DNA from: Paraburkholderia rhizosphaerae
Lineage (GTDB): Bacteria > Pseudomonadota > Gammaproteobacteria > Burkholderiales > Burkholderiaceae
Assembly: GCF_004366595.1 (NCBI RefSeq)
Contig: NZ_SORE01000003.1
Location: 186,001-250,000 of the forward strand
Length of the DNA stretch: 64,000 nt
Reading direction: 5' to 3'
The position numbers and the translations under genes were made by a program. Position 1 is the first letter of the stretch, and each line of letters opens with the position of its first letter. Below, piece by piece: positions 37,029 to 45,657 of the stretch. The notes below the pieces were generated by a model. That model was not told the DNA's origin, made no database searches, and saw nothing but the letters and a program-made list of their open reading frames with translations.

Positions 37029-37606
37029 GGTTGGACGACTCGGTGAGTCAGGCCCGGATTGCCGTCGCGGGTCTCTTTAGGCGACGGCATCGGCTGACGA
37101 TGCGCGTGGGGCGCAATGCTGGGAATTCTTCTCTTGAGCGAAGCTCTATCGCGACTTGCGCGCCGGCGGAATCACTCACGCTGGCCGCTTCACAGACTGC
37201 TTCGCAGGCTCAGATACCGCTACACGATCGTGCATGCCGCGCGTGCCGCTGTGCCGCGGGCCGAGACTCGCGCGGGACGGGCACCAGATGGGCGATCCGA
37301 GGCTGCCAGTGCATCTTCCGATCCTTGTTCCAAAAGTCGATTCTACCGCATCATCCTTGGGCGCGTTGACGCCTCCGTGACGACGCCATGGGCATTTGCG
37401 GCACGTCAGACGCCCGCCGGAGCGCTGGATTTGCCGACCGAACGGTCGGCTTTGCAGACGACGGCGCATGCCAAACGTGCACCTTCTGTACGCATGCCGT
37501 GTGCGTTGCGCGAATCTTCCGGCATTGCCTACGGGCCAGAGCGTGCGCGGATGGCGCTATCATTGACCTTTTACCGTCCTACGCCGCGCTTTGCGCCGTG
37601 AATCGC
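37029..37606. other. Divergent intergenic region between oxidoreductase and ilvA genes
   Basis: 578 bp with no convincing gene; it must hold the promoters of both flanking genes. The one notable element is the perfect palindrome at 37433-37450. A frame open from 37388 into ilvA is an upstream extension lacking family resemblance. I see no leader peptide rich in branched-chain codons and no clear terminator-like attenuator. Confidence 0.5.
37433..37450. promoter_or_regulatory. Perfect 18-bp palindrome, operator candidate
   Basis: GCCGACCG, then AA, then CGGTCGGC. It is 157 bp upstream of the ilvA start. Core ACCGAACGGT resembles operators used by TetR-family repressors, but no TetR gene lies next to it. 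Followed by TTT only, so it is a weak terminator candidate. Confidence 0.45.
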
Positions 37607-39130
37607 ATGGCTTCCAACGACTATCTAAAGAAAATCCTGACCGCGCGCGTGTATGACGTCGCCCGGGAGACCGAGCTCGAGCTCGCGCGGAACCTGTCCG
37701 CCCGGCTGCGTAATCCGGTTTACCTGAAGCGCGAAGACAACCAGCCGGTGTTCTCGTTCAAGGTCCGCGGCGCCTACAACAAGATGGCGCATATTCCGGC
37801 CGAGGCGTTGTCGCGCGGCGTGATTACCGCGTCGGCGGGCAATCACGCGCAAGGCGTCGCGCTGTCGGCGGCGCGCCTTGGCGTGAAAGCAATCATCGTC
37901 GTGCCGGTCACGACGCCGCAGGTGAAAGTCGACGCGGTGCGCGCGCACGGCGGTCCGACCGTCGAAGTCGTGCAGGCGGGCGAATCGTATAGCGACGCTT
38001 ATGCGCATGCGACGCGCGTGCAGGAAGAGCAAGGGCTGACCTTCGTTCATCCGTTCGACGATCCGTATGTGATAGCCGGCCAGGGCACGGTCGCGATGGA
38101 AGTGCTGAGCCAGCATCAAGGCCCGATTCACGCGATCTTCGTCCCGATCGGCGGCGGGGGTCTCGCGGCCGGCATCGCTGCGTACGTGAAAGAGGTGCGC
38201 CCGGAGATCAAGGTGATCGGCGTGCAGACCGAAGACTCCTGCGCGATGGCGCAGTCGATCGCCGCGGGCGAGCGCGTGACGCTGAACGAAGTCGGCCTCT
38301 TTTCGGACGGCACCGCAGTGAAGCTGGTCGGTGAAGAGACGTTCCGTCTCTGTCAGAAGTATCTCGATGAAGTGCTGACTGTCGATACCGACGCATTGTG
38401 CGCAGCCATCAAGGACGTGTTCCAGGACACGCGCAGCGTGCTCGAACCGGCCGGCTCGCTTTCGGTTGCGGGCGCGAAGCAATATGCGGAGCGTGAAGGC
38501 ATCGAGAACCAGACGCTGATCGCGGTCACCTCCGGCGCGAATATGAACTTCGACCGGATGCGTTTCGTTGCCGAACGTGCGGAAGTCGGTGAAGCGCGCG
38601 AAGCGGTGTTCGCAGTCACGATTCCGGAAGAGCGCGGCAGCTTCAAGCGCTTTTGCGAGCTGATCGGCACGCGCAGCGTCACCGAGTTCAATTACCGGAT
38701 CGCCGATGCGAAGTCCGCGCATATCTTCGTCGGCGTGCAGATCAGGAGCCGCGACGAGTCCGCGCGCATCGCGGCTTCGCTCGACGCGCATGGTTTCGCG
38801 ACCGTCGATCTGACCGGCGACGAACTGTCGAAGCAACACATCCGCTATATGGTCGGCGGCCGCTCGCCGCTCGCTCACCATGAGCGTCTGTTCCGCTTCG
38901 AGTTTCCGGAGCGGCCGGGCGCGCTGATGAAGTTTTTGTCGTCGATGGCGCCGAACTGGAATATCAGCCTGTTCCACTACCGGAATCAGGGTGCGGACTA
39001 CAGTTCGATCCTCGTCGGCATCCAGGTGCCCGCGAGCGAAGACAGCGAATTCGCGCGCTTTCTGTCGACGCTCGGTTATCCGCACTGGGAAGAATCCGCG
39101 AACCCGGTTTATCGGCTGTTCCTCGCGTAA
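37607..39130 (+). CDS. ilvA: Threonine ammonia-lyase, biosynthetic
   Basis: PLP enzyme converting L-threonine to 2-oxobutanoate, first step of isoleucine synthesis. 507 residues, the length of the allosterically controlled biosynthetic form. REDNQPVFSFKVRGAYNKM carries the PLP lysine, SAGNHAQGVALSAARLG the substrate loop, and IGGGGLAAGIAAYVKEV the phosphate-binding loop. Two ACT-like regulatory domains follow from about residue 330 (AVTIPEERGSFKRFCELIG and FRFEFPERPGALMKFLSSM), so isoleucine and valine feedback is expected. Start set at MASNDYLKK; upstream codons are not family-like. The stop is directly abutted by the next gene. Confidence 0.97.
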   Translation: MASNDYLKKILTARVYDVARETELELARNLSARLRNPVYLKREDNQPVFSFKVRGAYNKMAHIPAEALSRGVITASAGNHAQGVALSAARLGVKAIIVVPVTTPQVKVDAVRAHGGPTVEVVQAGESYSDAYAHATRVQEEQGLTFVHPFDDPYVIAGQGTVAMEVLSQHQGPIHAIFVPIGGGGLAAGIAAYVKEVRPEIKVIGVQTEDSCAMAQSIAAGERVTLNEVGLFSDGTAVKLVGEETFRLCQKYLDEVLTVDTDALCAAIKDVFQDTRSVLEPAGSLSVAGAKQYAEREGIENQTLIAVTSGANMNFDRMRFVAERAEVGEAREAVFAVTIPEERGSFKRFCELIGTRSVTEFNYRIADAKSAHIFVGVQIRSRDESARIAASLDAHGFATVDLTGDELSKQHIRYMVGGRSPLAHHERLFRFEFPERPGALMKFLSSMAPNWNISLFHYRNQGADYSSILVGIQVPASEDSEFARFLSTLGYPHWEESANPVYRLFLA

Positions 39131-40075
39131 GTGGCGGCAACGCAACCCGAAGCAATCGACTTCACTATGGCCTTCACGCTCGAAGACAAACTGGTGGTCG
39201 CGATCTCGTCGCGCGCGCTGTTCGACTTCGAAGAAGAAAACCGCGTGTACGAAGATGGCGACTTGCGCGCGTATGAAGCGTTGCAGCGTGAACGTCTCGA
39301 TGTGCCCGCGAAGCCGGGCGTCGCATTTCCGCTGATGCGCAAGCTGCTCGCGCTGAACACCGGCACGCGGCGCGTCGAAGTGGTGATTTTGTCGCGCAGC
39401 GATCCGATCAGCGGTTTGCGCGCGTTCAGTTCGGCGCGCGAGCACGGTCTCGCGATCGAGCGCGGCGTGTTCACGCGCGGCCGCGCGCCGTTCGGCTATC
39501 TGCATCCGCTAAACGCGTCGCTGTTTCTGTCCGCGAACCAGGACGACGTGCGCGACGCGCTAGCGGCCGGGTTTCCCGCCGCGCGTGTGCTGCCGGAGTC
39601 GGCACGCATGGCGAGCAAGTATCCGAACGAAATCCGCATCGCATTCGACGGCGACGCGGTGCTGTTCTCCGACGAAGCAGAACGCGTGTTTCAACGGGAT
39701 GGGCTGCAAGCGTTCGTCGGTCACGAGACCGACAACCGCACGTTGCCGCTTGCCGACGGCCCGCTCAAGCCGCTGCTCGAAGCACTGCACCGGCTGCAAA
39801 AACTCGCGGACGACGCCGCGCCGATGCAGATCCGCACCGCGCTCGTCACCGCGCGCTCGGCGCCCGCGCATGAGCGGGCGATCCGTACGCTGATGGCGTG
39901 GAATATCGAAATCGACGAAGCGATGTTCCTCGGCGGCCTCGAAAAAGGCGCGTTCTTGCGCGAATTCGAGCCCGACTTCTTCTTCGACGATCAAATTGGC
40001 CACTGCGAAGCAGCCCGGGCCCGCGGCGTGACCGCGACCGGGCACGTCGTCAGCGGCATCGTGAATGCATCATGA
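39131..40075 (+). CDS. 5'-nucleotidase (cytosolic 5'-nucleotidase 1 family, PF06189)
   Basis: 314 residues. [20 protein letters not shown] starts the family fold, [20 protein letters not shown] continues it, and [20 protein letters not shown] carries the HAD-like Asp pair. [20 protein letters not shown] and [10 protein letters not shown] close the domain. Dephosphorylates nucleoside monophosphates in the cytosol. The GTG at 39131 begins right after the ilvA stop (no gap); ATG 39167, starting MAFTLEDKL, is a shorter alternative, and neither has a clear ribosome-binding site, which fits translational coupling. Its stop overlaps queF by ATGA. Confidence 0.85.
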   Translation: MAATQPEAIDFTMAFTLEDKLVVAISSRALFDFEEENRVYEDGDLRAYEALQRERLDVPAKPGVAFPLMRKLLALNTGTRRVEVVILSRSDPISGLRAFSSAREHGLAIERGVFTRGRAPFGYLHPLNASLFLSANQDDVRDALAAGFPAARVLPESARMASKYPNEIRIAFDGDAVLFSDEAERVFQRDGLQAFVGHETDNRTLPLADGPLKPLLEALHRLQKLADDAAPMQIRTALVTARSAPAHERAIRTLMAWNIEIDEAMFLGGLEKGAFLREFEPDFFFDDQIGHCEAARARGVTATGHVVSGIVNAS

Positions 40076-40896
40076 CACCCGACCAATCCCCGCTCGGCAA
40101 ACCCGCCGCGTATCTCGAACAGTACGACGCATCGTTGCTCTTTCCGATTGCGCGAAGCAATGCGCGTGAGCAGATCGGCATCGGCGCGCGGCTGCCGTTT
40201 TTCGGCACCGATATCTGGAACGCGTACGAACTGTCATGGCTCAATGCGCGTGGCAAGCCGCAAATTGCGGTCGCGACGTTTTATGTGCCGGCGGATTCGC
40301 CGAATATCGTCGAATCGAAGTCGTTCAAGCTTTATCTCGGTTCGTTCGCGCAAACGAAGTTCGACTCAGCCGACATCGTGCGGGATACGATCAGGCGCGA
40401 TGTTTCCGCGTGCTGTGGCGCAACGGTTTCGCTGCATCTGTACGGGCCGGCGGAATTCGGCAAGCTCAAGCTCGATGAGCTCGACGGGCTGTCGCTCGAC
40501 CGGCTCGATCTCGATACTGAGGTCTATCAACCGGACGCGTCGCTGCTGAAGGCAGCGCTCGACGAAGCACCGGTCGAAGAAACGCTTTATTCGAACCTGC
40601 TGAAGTCGAATTGCCCGGTCACCGGCCAGCCCGATTGGGGCAGCGTGCAGATTCACTATGTCGGGCCGCAAATCGATCAGGCGTCGCTGTTGCGTTACAT
40701 CATTTCTTACCGGACGCACACCGGGTTTCACGAGCAGTGCGTCGAAAAGATGTTCGTCGATTTGCTGGACGCGTGCCAGCCTGTAAAGCTCGCGATTTAC
40801 GCACGCTATACGCGGCGCGGCGGACTCGATATCAACCCGTTCCGCACGAATTTCAATCTGCCGATGCCTGACAATCTGCGTACCGCTCGGCAGTAA
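40072..40896 (+). CDS. queF: NADPH-dependent 7-cyano-7-deazaguanine reductase
   Basis: Reduces preQ0 to preQ1 in queuosine synthesis. 274 residues, the long two-domain (E. coli-like) type. [20 protein letters not shown] has the nucleophilic Cys that forms the thioimide, and [20 protein letters not shown] the His-Glu of the active site. The C-terminal [17 protein letters not shown] is a strong signature. The ATG at 40072 overlaps the upstream gene's stop. The ilvA-nucleotidase-queF set is a compact plus-strand operon. No other queuosine genes are present in the window. Confidence 0.97.
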   Translation: MTPDQSPLGKPAAYLEQYDASLLFPIARSNAREQIGIGARLPFFGTDIWNAYELSWLNARGKPQIAVATFYVPADSPNIVESKSFKLYLGSFAQTKFDSADIVRDTIRRDVSACCGATVSLHLYGPAEFGKLKLDELDGLSLDRLDLDTEVYQPDASLLKAALDEAPVEETLYSNLLKSNCPVTGQPDWGSVQIHYVGPQIDQASLLRYIISYRTHTGFHEQCVEKMFVDLLDACQPVKLAIYARYTRRGGLDINPFRTNFNLPMPDNLRTARQ

Positions 40897-41451
40897 TCTC
40901 GCCGTGCTTTCGCAATTGCGTTTTCCGGTCCGCGCGAGGAAGGCCCGGTTATGCGCGCTCCATCGATACGTGCATGGGGACACCCCCGCGTTGCCGCTAC
41001 ACGGTCAGCCCAACATAGCAGCGCGGCGCGTGCGAAACGTTAGCTGCGCCGTCTGAAATCCCGCAGGCAATTTCCGATCCGACGCCGCACCGGAACCAAG
41101 CGCGCTTGCGCCGCCACCCGCTGCAGTCGCATCAACTCAGCCTGTACGAATCCGCTCCCGTACCCGCCAGATTGAACGAAGAAGGTGACGTCTCGACGTA
41201 CTTCTGCATTCGTCTCAATTTCACTTTCATCGCTTTAATAATCAGTCAACCTAACCAGGTATGCAGTGTGTATACCTCGCAAGATCCGCTGAAATCCCGC
41301 TCAGCTTTTGTGCAGCGGCTGTCTCGGCCTTGAGTCTACATGGCGAACGAGACGCATGCGAATACTCTCGAGAGTGAACATCCACGCCTTAGCGCCCCAT
41401 CCCATCCCGTTCGCGCCGCATATTCTTTAAGAATGTTCGAATCTGATATCG
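40897..41451. other. Intergenic region upstream of the amino-acid modification operon
   Basis: 555 bp without a convincing gene or RNA. It becomes AT-richer toward the right (41200-41260 and 41420-41460), consistent with a promoter for the operon starting at 41452. An inverted repeat lies at 41257-41277 and a palindromic TTCTTTAAGAA about 30 bp before the first start codon. No terminator for queF is evident. Confidence 0.5.
41257..41277. promoter_or_regulatory. Inverted repeat, possible operator
   Basis: AGGTAT and ATACCT flank a 9-bp spacer, about 175 bp upstream of the four-gene operon. GntR-family operators often centre on GGTAT/ATACC half-sites, but no GntR gene is nearby. Confidence 0.3.
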
Positions 41452-42603
41452 ATGAATCTTAAACACGACTCTTATATTTCGGCATGCACACGCGAATCAT
41501 ATCGACGCCTGCCTTTTCAGCGCTTCTGGAGCTGGTTCACCGGTAAAGAACTTGCAGGGGTAACGTCGACCCGTTCGATCAGCACGCTCGAACCCGTGGT
41601 TTGCTCGCTGGCTTTGCTGCTCGCGGGCGTGTGCGGTTCCGTCCTTGTGCTCAGTTGCTCGCTGCACATCGGCTGGCTGGTCGTCACCATCACTTCGACC
41701 GTTTCCGGTGCCCGATATATCGTCGCCACGATCATTCATCACGGCGTTCACCATGCTGTGTTTCGCTCGAGGCGTGCGAACCAGATCATGTGCGAGATCC
41801 TGTCGACGGTGTTGATTGTCCAGCCGTTCGATTCGTATCGGAAGTTTCACGTGCACGAGCACCACGGCAGAGCCTTCTCCACGATGGACGATCAGGATCT
41901 TGCCGCTATTTACACGTTGGGTTTGACGCCCGGCACGCCGGTTGCGACGCTGAAACTGCGGCTGGCCTGGCAGTGCATCAGTCCGCTCTTTCACGTGCGC
42001 TTCCTGTGGGGACGGGTCAAGTGCAATCTGCTTTCGGCGCCGGCCTATCGCGTCGCGATGACGGTCGTGTGGTTTGCTGCATTGATCGCACTTGCCAACG
42101 CTTTGAGCTGGCCAGTCTTCGCCGTGTCGATCGCCCTTCCACTTACGACGCTCTATCAGATTTGCTCGCTGCTTCACCTCATTACAGAGCATGCCTGGGT
42201 ACTGCGCGTCGCCGGACAGAGCGTGCGCGACTCGCATATCGACAACAGCCACGCGCGGTTTTGCGGTCGCATGCTGCCATCGCCGCAGTTGACGGCCGCC
42301 GCCTCGCTGTACGCGTGGACCACCTGGACGCTCGAACACCTGCTCATTCATTTGCCGGCGCGTCTGTTGATCGTACAGGGCTCACTGATCGCCCACGATT
42401 GGCACCATCGCTCCGGCGCCGACCGACGCTGGCCAAATGCGATCCAACAGCGTGAAGCCGATGTGCAAAAAGAGTTAGCAAACGGCGCATGCACGTATCG
42501 AGACATATGGGGCGTCCACCACGCGTTGCACGAAGTGCTGCAGCGAATTAGCGACGCACCGGCGCCAGAAGCAACCGAACGCCTTCGCTACCGGCTCAAC
42601 TGA
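41452..42603 (+). CDS. Membrane fatty-acid-desaturase-like di-iron oxygenase
   Basis: 383 residues. Three histidine clusters of the membrane di-iron desaturase/hydroxylase superfamily are visible: HHGVHH at 96-101, HVHEHH at 133-138 and HDWHH at 315-319, with further His at 242 and 247. Hydrophobic segments near 50-85 and 200-245 would embed it in the inner membrane. The substrate is not necessarily a fatty acid: the family includes hydroxylases, desaturases and acetylenases acting on varied molecules. It heads a same-strand set with a 2-oxoglutarate dioxygenase, an exporter and an AlaX protein, suggesting a role in making an unusual small molecule. Codon use looks less GC-extreme than the housekeeping genes, suggesting acquisition. 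Confidence 0.72.
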   Translation: MNLKHDSYISACTRESYRRLPFQRFWSWFTGKELAGVTSTRSISTLEPVVCSLALLLAGVCGSVLVLSCSLHIGWLVVTITSTVSGARYIVATIIHHGVHHAVFRSRRANQIMCEILSTVLIVQPFDSYRKFHVHEHHGRAFSTMDDQDLAAIYTLGLTPGTPVATLKLRLAWQCISPLFHVRFLWGRVKCNLLSAPAYRVAMTVVWFAALIALANALSWPVFAVSIALPLTTLYQICSLLHLITEHAWVLRVAGQSVRDSHIDNSHARFCGRMLPSPQLTAAASLYAWTTWTLEHLLIHLPARLLIVQGSLIAHDWHHRSGADRRWPNAIQQREADVQKELANGACTYRDIWGVHHALHEVLQRISDAPAPEATERLRYRLN

Positions 42604-42644
42604 GTCGAGCTTCCATCCAGAAACAAGCAAGGGAAAACGACGTC

Positions 42645-43328
42645 ATGAACATAGTGGACGGATTCCGGTTCGTATCCGGAGCGACTTACATGAATGGCCT
42701 GCGCGCGCAGGATCACACGCGCTTTGTCGATTTCTTCGACCATCAGGTCAAGCCGGACCCTTACGCGACCGTGCGCGACCGCGGCATGATCAAGATCGTG
42801 TACGACCGCGCGACTCGCCGCATCCGGAAAAACGACAACCAGAGCTACTTCCAGTCGTACTCGGCCAATGAAGTTGACGGCGGCCGCGTTCGCGTGTTTC
42901 CGCCGATCGACGACGAGTTGATCGATGACGACGTTTTTCTGCACGTTCTAAAAGAGGATGCAAGCTTCATCGATCGATATTGCGACAGAGTCGGCAAGGC
43001 TACGCTTAATATCAGCGTTCACTTCATCCGATACAAGGCGGAGATGGGTGGGGCGTCATATAGCTCACCGGTCTGGCTGCATGTCGACGACGAGCCTCTG
43101 GTGTTCATCCATCTGATCCGGTTGACGCCTAACGCGATCGGCGCTGACAGTGTGATCTCCGGCATGACTGGCCACCCGACCAACGTGCTGAGGCTTGTTG
43201 CGCCTTTCGATACATTGATCGTCGACAAAACCAGGAAGCATGCAGTCACGCCGCTCGGATCATCGCATGGCATTGCATACCGGGACGTCATGCTGATCAA
43301 CGTGGAAGCAGAGGTTCAACAGAAATGA
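42645..43328 (+). CDS. 2-oxoglutarate/Fe(II)-dependent dioxygenase, amino-acid hydroxylase type (PF10014)
   Basis: 227 residues matching the 2OG-Fe_Oxy_2 family, whose characterised members include the L-isoleucine dioxygenase of Bacillus thuringiensis that hydroxylates free aliphatic amino acids. The iron facial triad can be placed: H146 and D148 in VWLHVDDEPLVFIHLI, then H208 in GSSHGIAYRDVMLIN, with R213 the likely 2-oxoglutarate ligand. NISVHFIRYKAEMGGASYSS is a conserved strand pair. RBS AAGGGAA precedes the ATG. It starts 41 bp after the desaturase-like gene, and its stop overlaps the exporter gene start as ATGA. Substrate unknown; a free amino acid is the best guess. Confidence 0.8.
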   Translation: MNIVDGFRFVSGATYMNGLRAQDHTRFVDFFDHQVKPDPYATVRDRGMIKIVYDRATRRIRKNDNQSYFQSYSANEVDGGRVRVFPPIDDELIDDDVFLHVLKEDASFIDRYCDRVGKATLNISVHFIRYKAEMGGASYSSPVWLHVDDEPLVFIHLIRLTPNAIGADSVISGMTGHPTNVLRLVAPFDTLIVDKTRKHAVTPLGSSHGIAYRDVMLINVEAEVQQK

Positions 43329-44284
43329 CGGCGAATGGTATGAAGCGCGCGGCCGCTACAGCAGCGGCCGATGAGCGTATGGGTCAGGCATATATGTTCG
43401 GCGCGATGGTAATTGCCGGGACCATAGGCTATTTCGTGGTGCTTTCCGGACAACACCCATTCAATGTGGTGTTCTTCCGTTGCGCAATCGGCATGCTCGG
43501 CCTTGCCGCATACTGCTGGCACAAGGGGTTTTTCCGTGGCTTGCGTATCGATTGCGGGCAACTGCTGAACCTCACACTCGGTGCGCTGACGCTGATCTTC
43601 AACTGGTACTTTCTGTTTACCGCTTACGGCCTGACGTCGATCGGCATCACCACGGTCGTCTATAACGTCCAGCCCTTTCTGCTGGTGGTGGCGGGCATGC
43701 TGATCCGCAAAGAACGCCCCGCCCGTGCTGCGCTGTTCTGGCTAGTCGTTGCGTTTTGCGGCGTCGTAATTCTTGCGCAGCCAGCCACAGCGCACCCGTC
43801 GCCGGCTTACCTGTTGGGTATCGGCAGCGCATTGGCGGCAGCCGCGCTTTACGCGACAACGACACTGCTGACCAAATCGCTTGCCACGACGCTGCGCCCT
43901 GAAGTGATCGCGGTGTGCCATATGGCGATCGGCACGCTTGCGTTCATTCCGCTCGCCGATTTTCACCGACTTCCCGTCGCTGGCCACCAGGTCTTCGCAA
44001 TCGCCGCACTGGGACTGGTGCACACGACCTTCATGTATGTGCTGCTCTACGGCGCATTCAAGAAGGCCTTCACCACCAGCATCGCGGTACTGGGTTTTGT
44101 CTATCCGCTGGTGGCGGTGATCGTCGACTTCCTCGCGTATGGAAAGTTGATGAACGGCGAACAGATCTTCGGAGGCGCGCTGATTTTGCTGGCCGCAATG
44201 ATGTATGCGACGGGAGTTGGCGCACGCGGCGGCAGGGCAACAGGTGGCGTTGAAATCGGCGAAGCCCGCAGGCAGAAACGGTGA
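43325..44284 (+). CDS. EamA/DMT-family exporter
   Basis: 319 residues with about ten hydrophobic helices in two repeated five-helix halves, typical of the drug/metabolite transporter superfamily. YGLTSIGITTVVYNVQPFLL and GLVHTTFMYVLLYGAFKKAF are the family's end-of-half motifs. Relatives such as RhtA and YddG export amino acids. Its ATG overlaps the dioxygenase stop, so the two are translationally coupled, and the natural reading is that it exports the dioxygenase product. Direction and substrate are inferred. Confidence 0.85.
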   Translation: MTANGMKRAAATAAADERMGQAYMFGAMVIAGTIGYFVVLSGQHPFNVVFFRCAIGMLGLAAYCWHKGFFRGLRIDCGQLLNLTLGALTLIFNWYFLFTAYGLTSIGITTVVYNVQPFLLVVAGMLIRKERPARAALFWLVVAFCGVVILAQPATAHPSPAYLLGIGSALAAAALYATTTLLTKSLATTLRPEVIAVCHMAIGTLAFIPLADFHRLPVAGHQVFAIAALGLVHTTFMYVLLYGAFKKAFTTSIAVLGFVYPLVAVIVDFLAYGKLMNGEQIFGGALILLAAMMYATGVGARGGRATGGVEIGEARRQKR

Positions 44285-44353
44285 ACAAGTTCGCGGCGTC
44301 TGTGTGCGCCTCACAGCCTTTTCGTCTGACTCACAAACTGTTGGAGATGCTGG

Positions 44354-45079
44354 ATGACCAGTCACACGTCAACGCCGTTGTTCGATGAGCAGCCGTATGA
44401 ACGCAGCTTCAAAGCAACGATCATCGAGAAATGCGACAACCTGCTGGGCTTCGATCGTACGCTGTTCTATCCAGTGGGTGGGGGACAGCAGGGCGATGTC
44501 GGTTATTTGACGCAAACGAACGGTAACAGAACACGCATCGTCGACACCTTTCGGGACGACACGAATCGCTCGCTAATCTGGCATCGTCTCGGTGAAGGCC
44601 ATGAGGGGCTGCGCGTGGGCGACGCGATAGTCGCTGAACTCGATTGGTCCGCCCGCTACCTGAACATGAAAATGCATACGTGCCTGCATCTGCTGTGCTC
44701 GCTGATTGATGCGCCGGTAACGGGCTGCAGCATCGGACAAGGCAAAGGCCGGCTGGATTTCGATTTACCGGAAACGACCTTGACCAAAGAACAAATTACG
44801 GAGTCGCTCAATGCGTTGATCGCCGACCGCATTGAAGTCGAAACTCGCCTGATCTCTCCCAATGAATACGATACTGCGCTCGCACTCGTCAGAAATCGCT
44901 ATGCCTTGCCCCCGCGCTCGGCCAACGCCGTCAAGATGATCGAAGTGCGCGGCATCGACATTCAGCCGTGCGGCGGCACCCACGTGCGCAACACGGCCGA
45001 GATTGATCGAGTGGTCTGCGAAAAGATCGAAAAGAAGGGACGTCAGAACAGGCGCATCGGGTTGCGGTTCGTTGACTGA
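44354..45079 (+). CDS. Stand-alone AlaX-type aminoacyl-tRNA editing hydrolase
   Basis: 241 residues, medium-length AlaX type. The glycine-rich motif LFYPVGGGQQGDVG, derived from AlaRS, precedes the editing domain. The four zinc ligands are present: H108 and H112 in MHTCLH, C206 and H210 in PCGGTHV. Such proteins deacylate mischarged tRNA in trans, classically Ser- or Gly-tRNA-Ala. It is the last gene of the operon, 69 bp after the exporter, with GGAG before the ATG. In this setting it may instead clear tRNA charged with the amino acid made by the upstream enzymes; by analogy, Streptomyces cattleya pairs a related deacylase with a transporter for fluorothreonine. Editing activity is well supported; the special role is hypothesis. 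Confidence 0.85.
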   Translation: MTSHTSTPLFDEQPYERSFKATIIEKCDNLLGFDRTLFYPVGGGQQGDVGYLTQTNGNRTRIVDTFRDDTNRSLIWHRLGEGHEGLRVGDAIVAELDWSARYLNMKMHTCLHLLCSLIDAPVTGCSIGQGKGRLDFDLPETTLTKEQITESLNALIADRIEVETRLISPNEYDTALALVRNRYALPPRSANAVKMIEVRGIDIQPCGGTHVRNTAEIDRVVCEKIEKKGRQNRRIGLRFVD

Positions 45080-45242
45080 CGGCGCTTGCTCCGGCACGCG
45101 CCCCACCGTATCGCCTGATGAAGCGAGGGCGGCGTCCGCGCTCAGCGCCGTCGCGCCTCCGGTTTTTGCAAGCGCACTCTCGTCGAAATTGCCCCGGCCT
45201 TGCGGATCACACCTGCACGCGCATCGGATGCGATCCCGAACA

Positions 45243-45629
45243 TCACTTTTGTGGCGCCTTATACGCGACGCAATCCACTTCCACTTTGCAGTCGATCACC
45301 ATGCTCGACACGACGCACGCGCGCGCCGGCGGATGCTCGCCGAAGTATTCGCGAAACACCTTGTTGAACGATGCGAAGTCGCGCGGATCGTCGAGCCATA
45401 CACCGCAGCGCACGACGTGTTCGGCGCCATAACCGGCTTCTTCAAGAATCGCGAACACGTTCTGCAGCGCCTTGTGCGACTGCTCGACAATCCCGCCGTT
45501 GATCACTTCACCGTTTTCCATCGGCGTCTGTCCGGACACATACAGCCAACCGTCCGCTTCGACCGCCCGCGCAAACGGCATATGCTGGCCGCCCGTGCCC
45601 TTACCGCCTTCCACGCCATAACGCTTCAT
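45243..45629 (-). CDS. RidA/YjgF-family protein
   Basis: 128 residues of the trimeric Rid fold that hydrolyses reactive enamine/imine intermediates. YVSGQTPMENGEVINGGIVE is the N-terminal signature; VVRCGVWLDDPRDFASFNKV and EHPPARACVVSSMVIDCKVE include the Arg expected in deaminase-active members. Here the neighbours are a D-amino-acid deacylase and a D-serine dehydratase-like PLP enzyme, and PLP dehydratases release exactly the 2-aminoacrylate-type intermediates RidA clears. Start ATG 45629; it runs 28 bp after the deacylase gene, so is likely co-transcribed. Confidence 0.92.
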   Translation of the reverse strand: MKRYGVEGGKGTGGQHMPFARAVEADGWLYVSGQTPMENGEVINGGIVEQSHKALQNVFAILEEAGYGAEHVVRCGVWLDDPRDFASFNKVFREYFGEHPPARACVVSSMVIDCKVEVDCVAYKAPQK

Positions 45630-45657
45630 CGCTCACTCCCTGTCAGTCAGATACGGT

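Noticed and set aside
37388..37606. N-terminal extension of ilvA
   Set aside because: Cys-rich, non-family sequence; IlvA homologues begin near MASNDYLKK.
40897..41451. tRNA or small RNA gene in the long gap after queF
   Set aside because: No cloverleaf-like or terminator-like structure could be seen by eye.
45110..45175. Terminator after alaX
   Set aside because: A GC-rich inverted repeat precedes TTTTT, but the stem has internal mismatches and is too uncertain to list.
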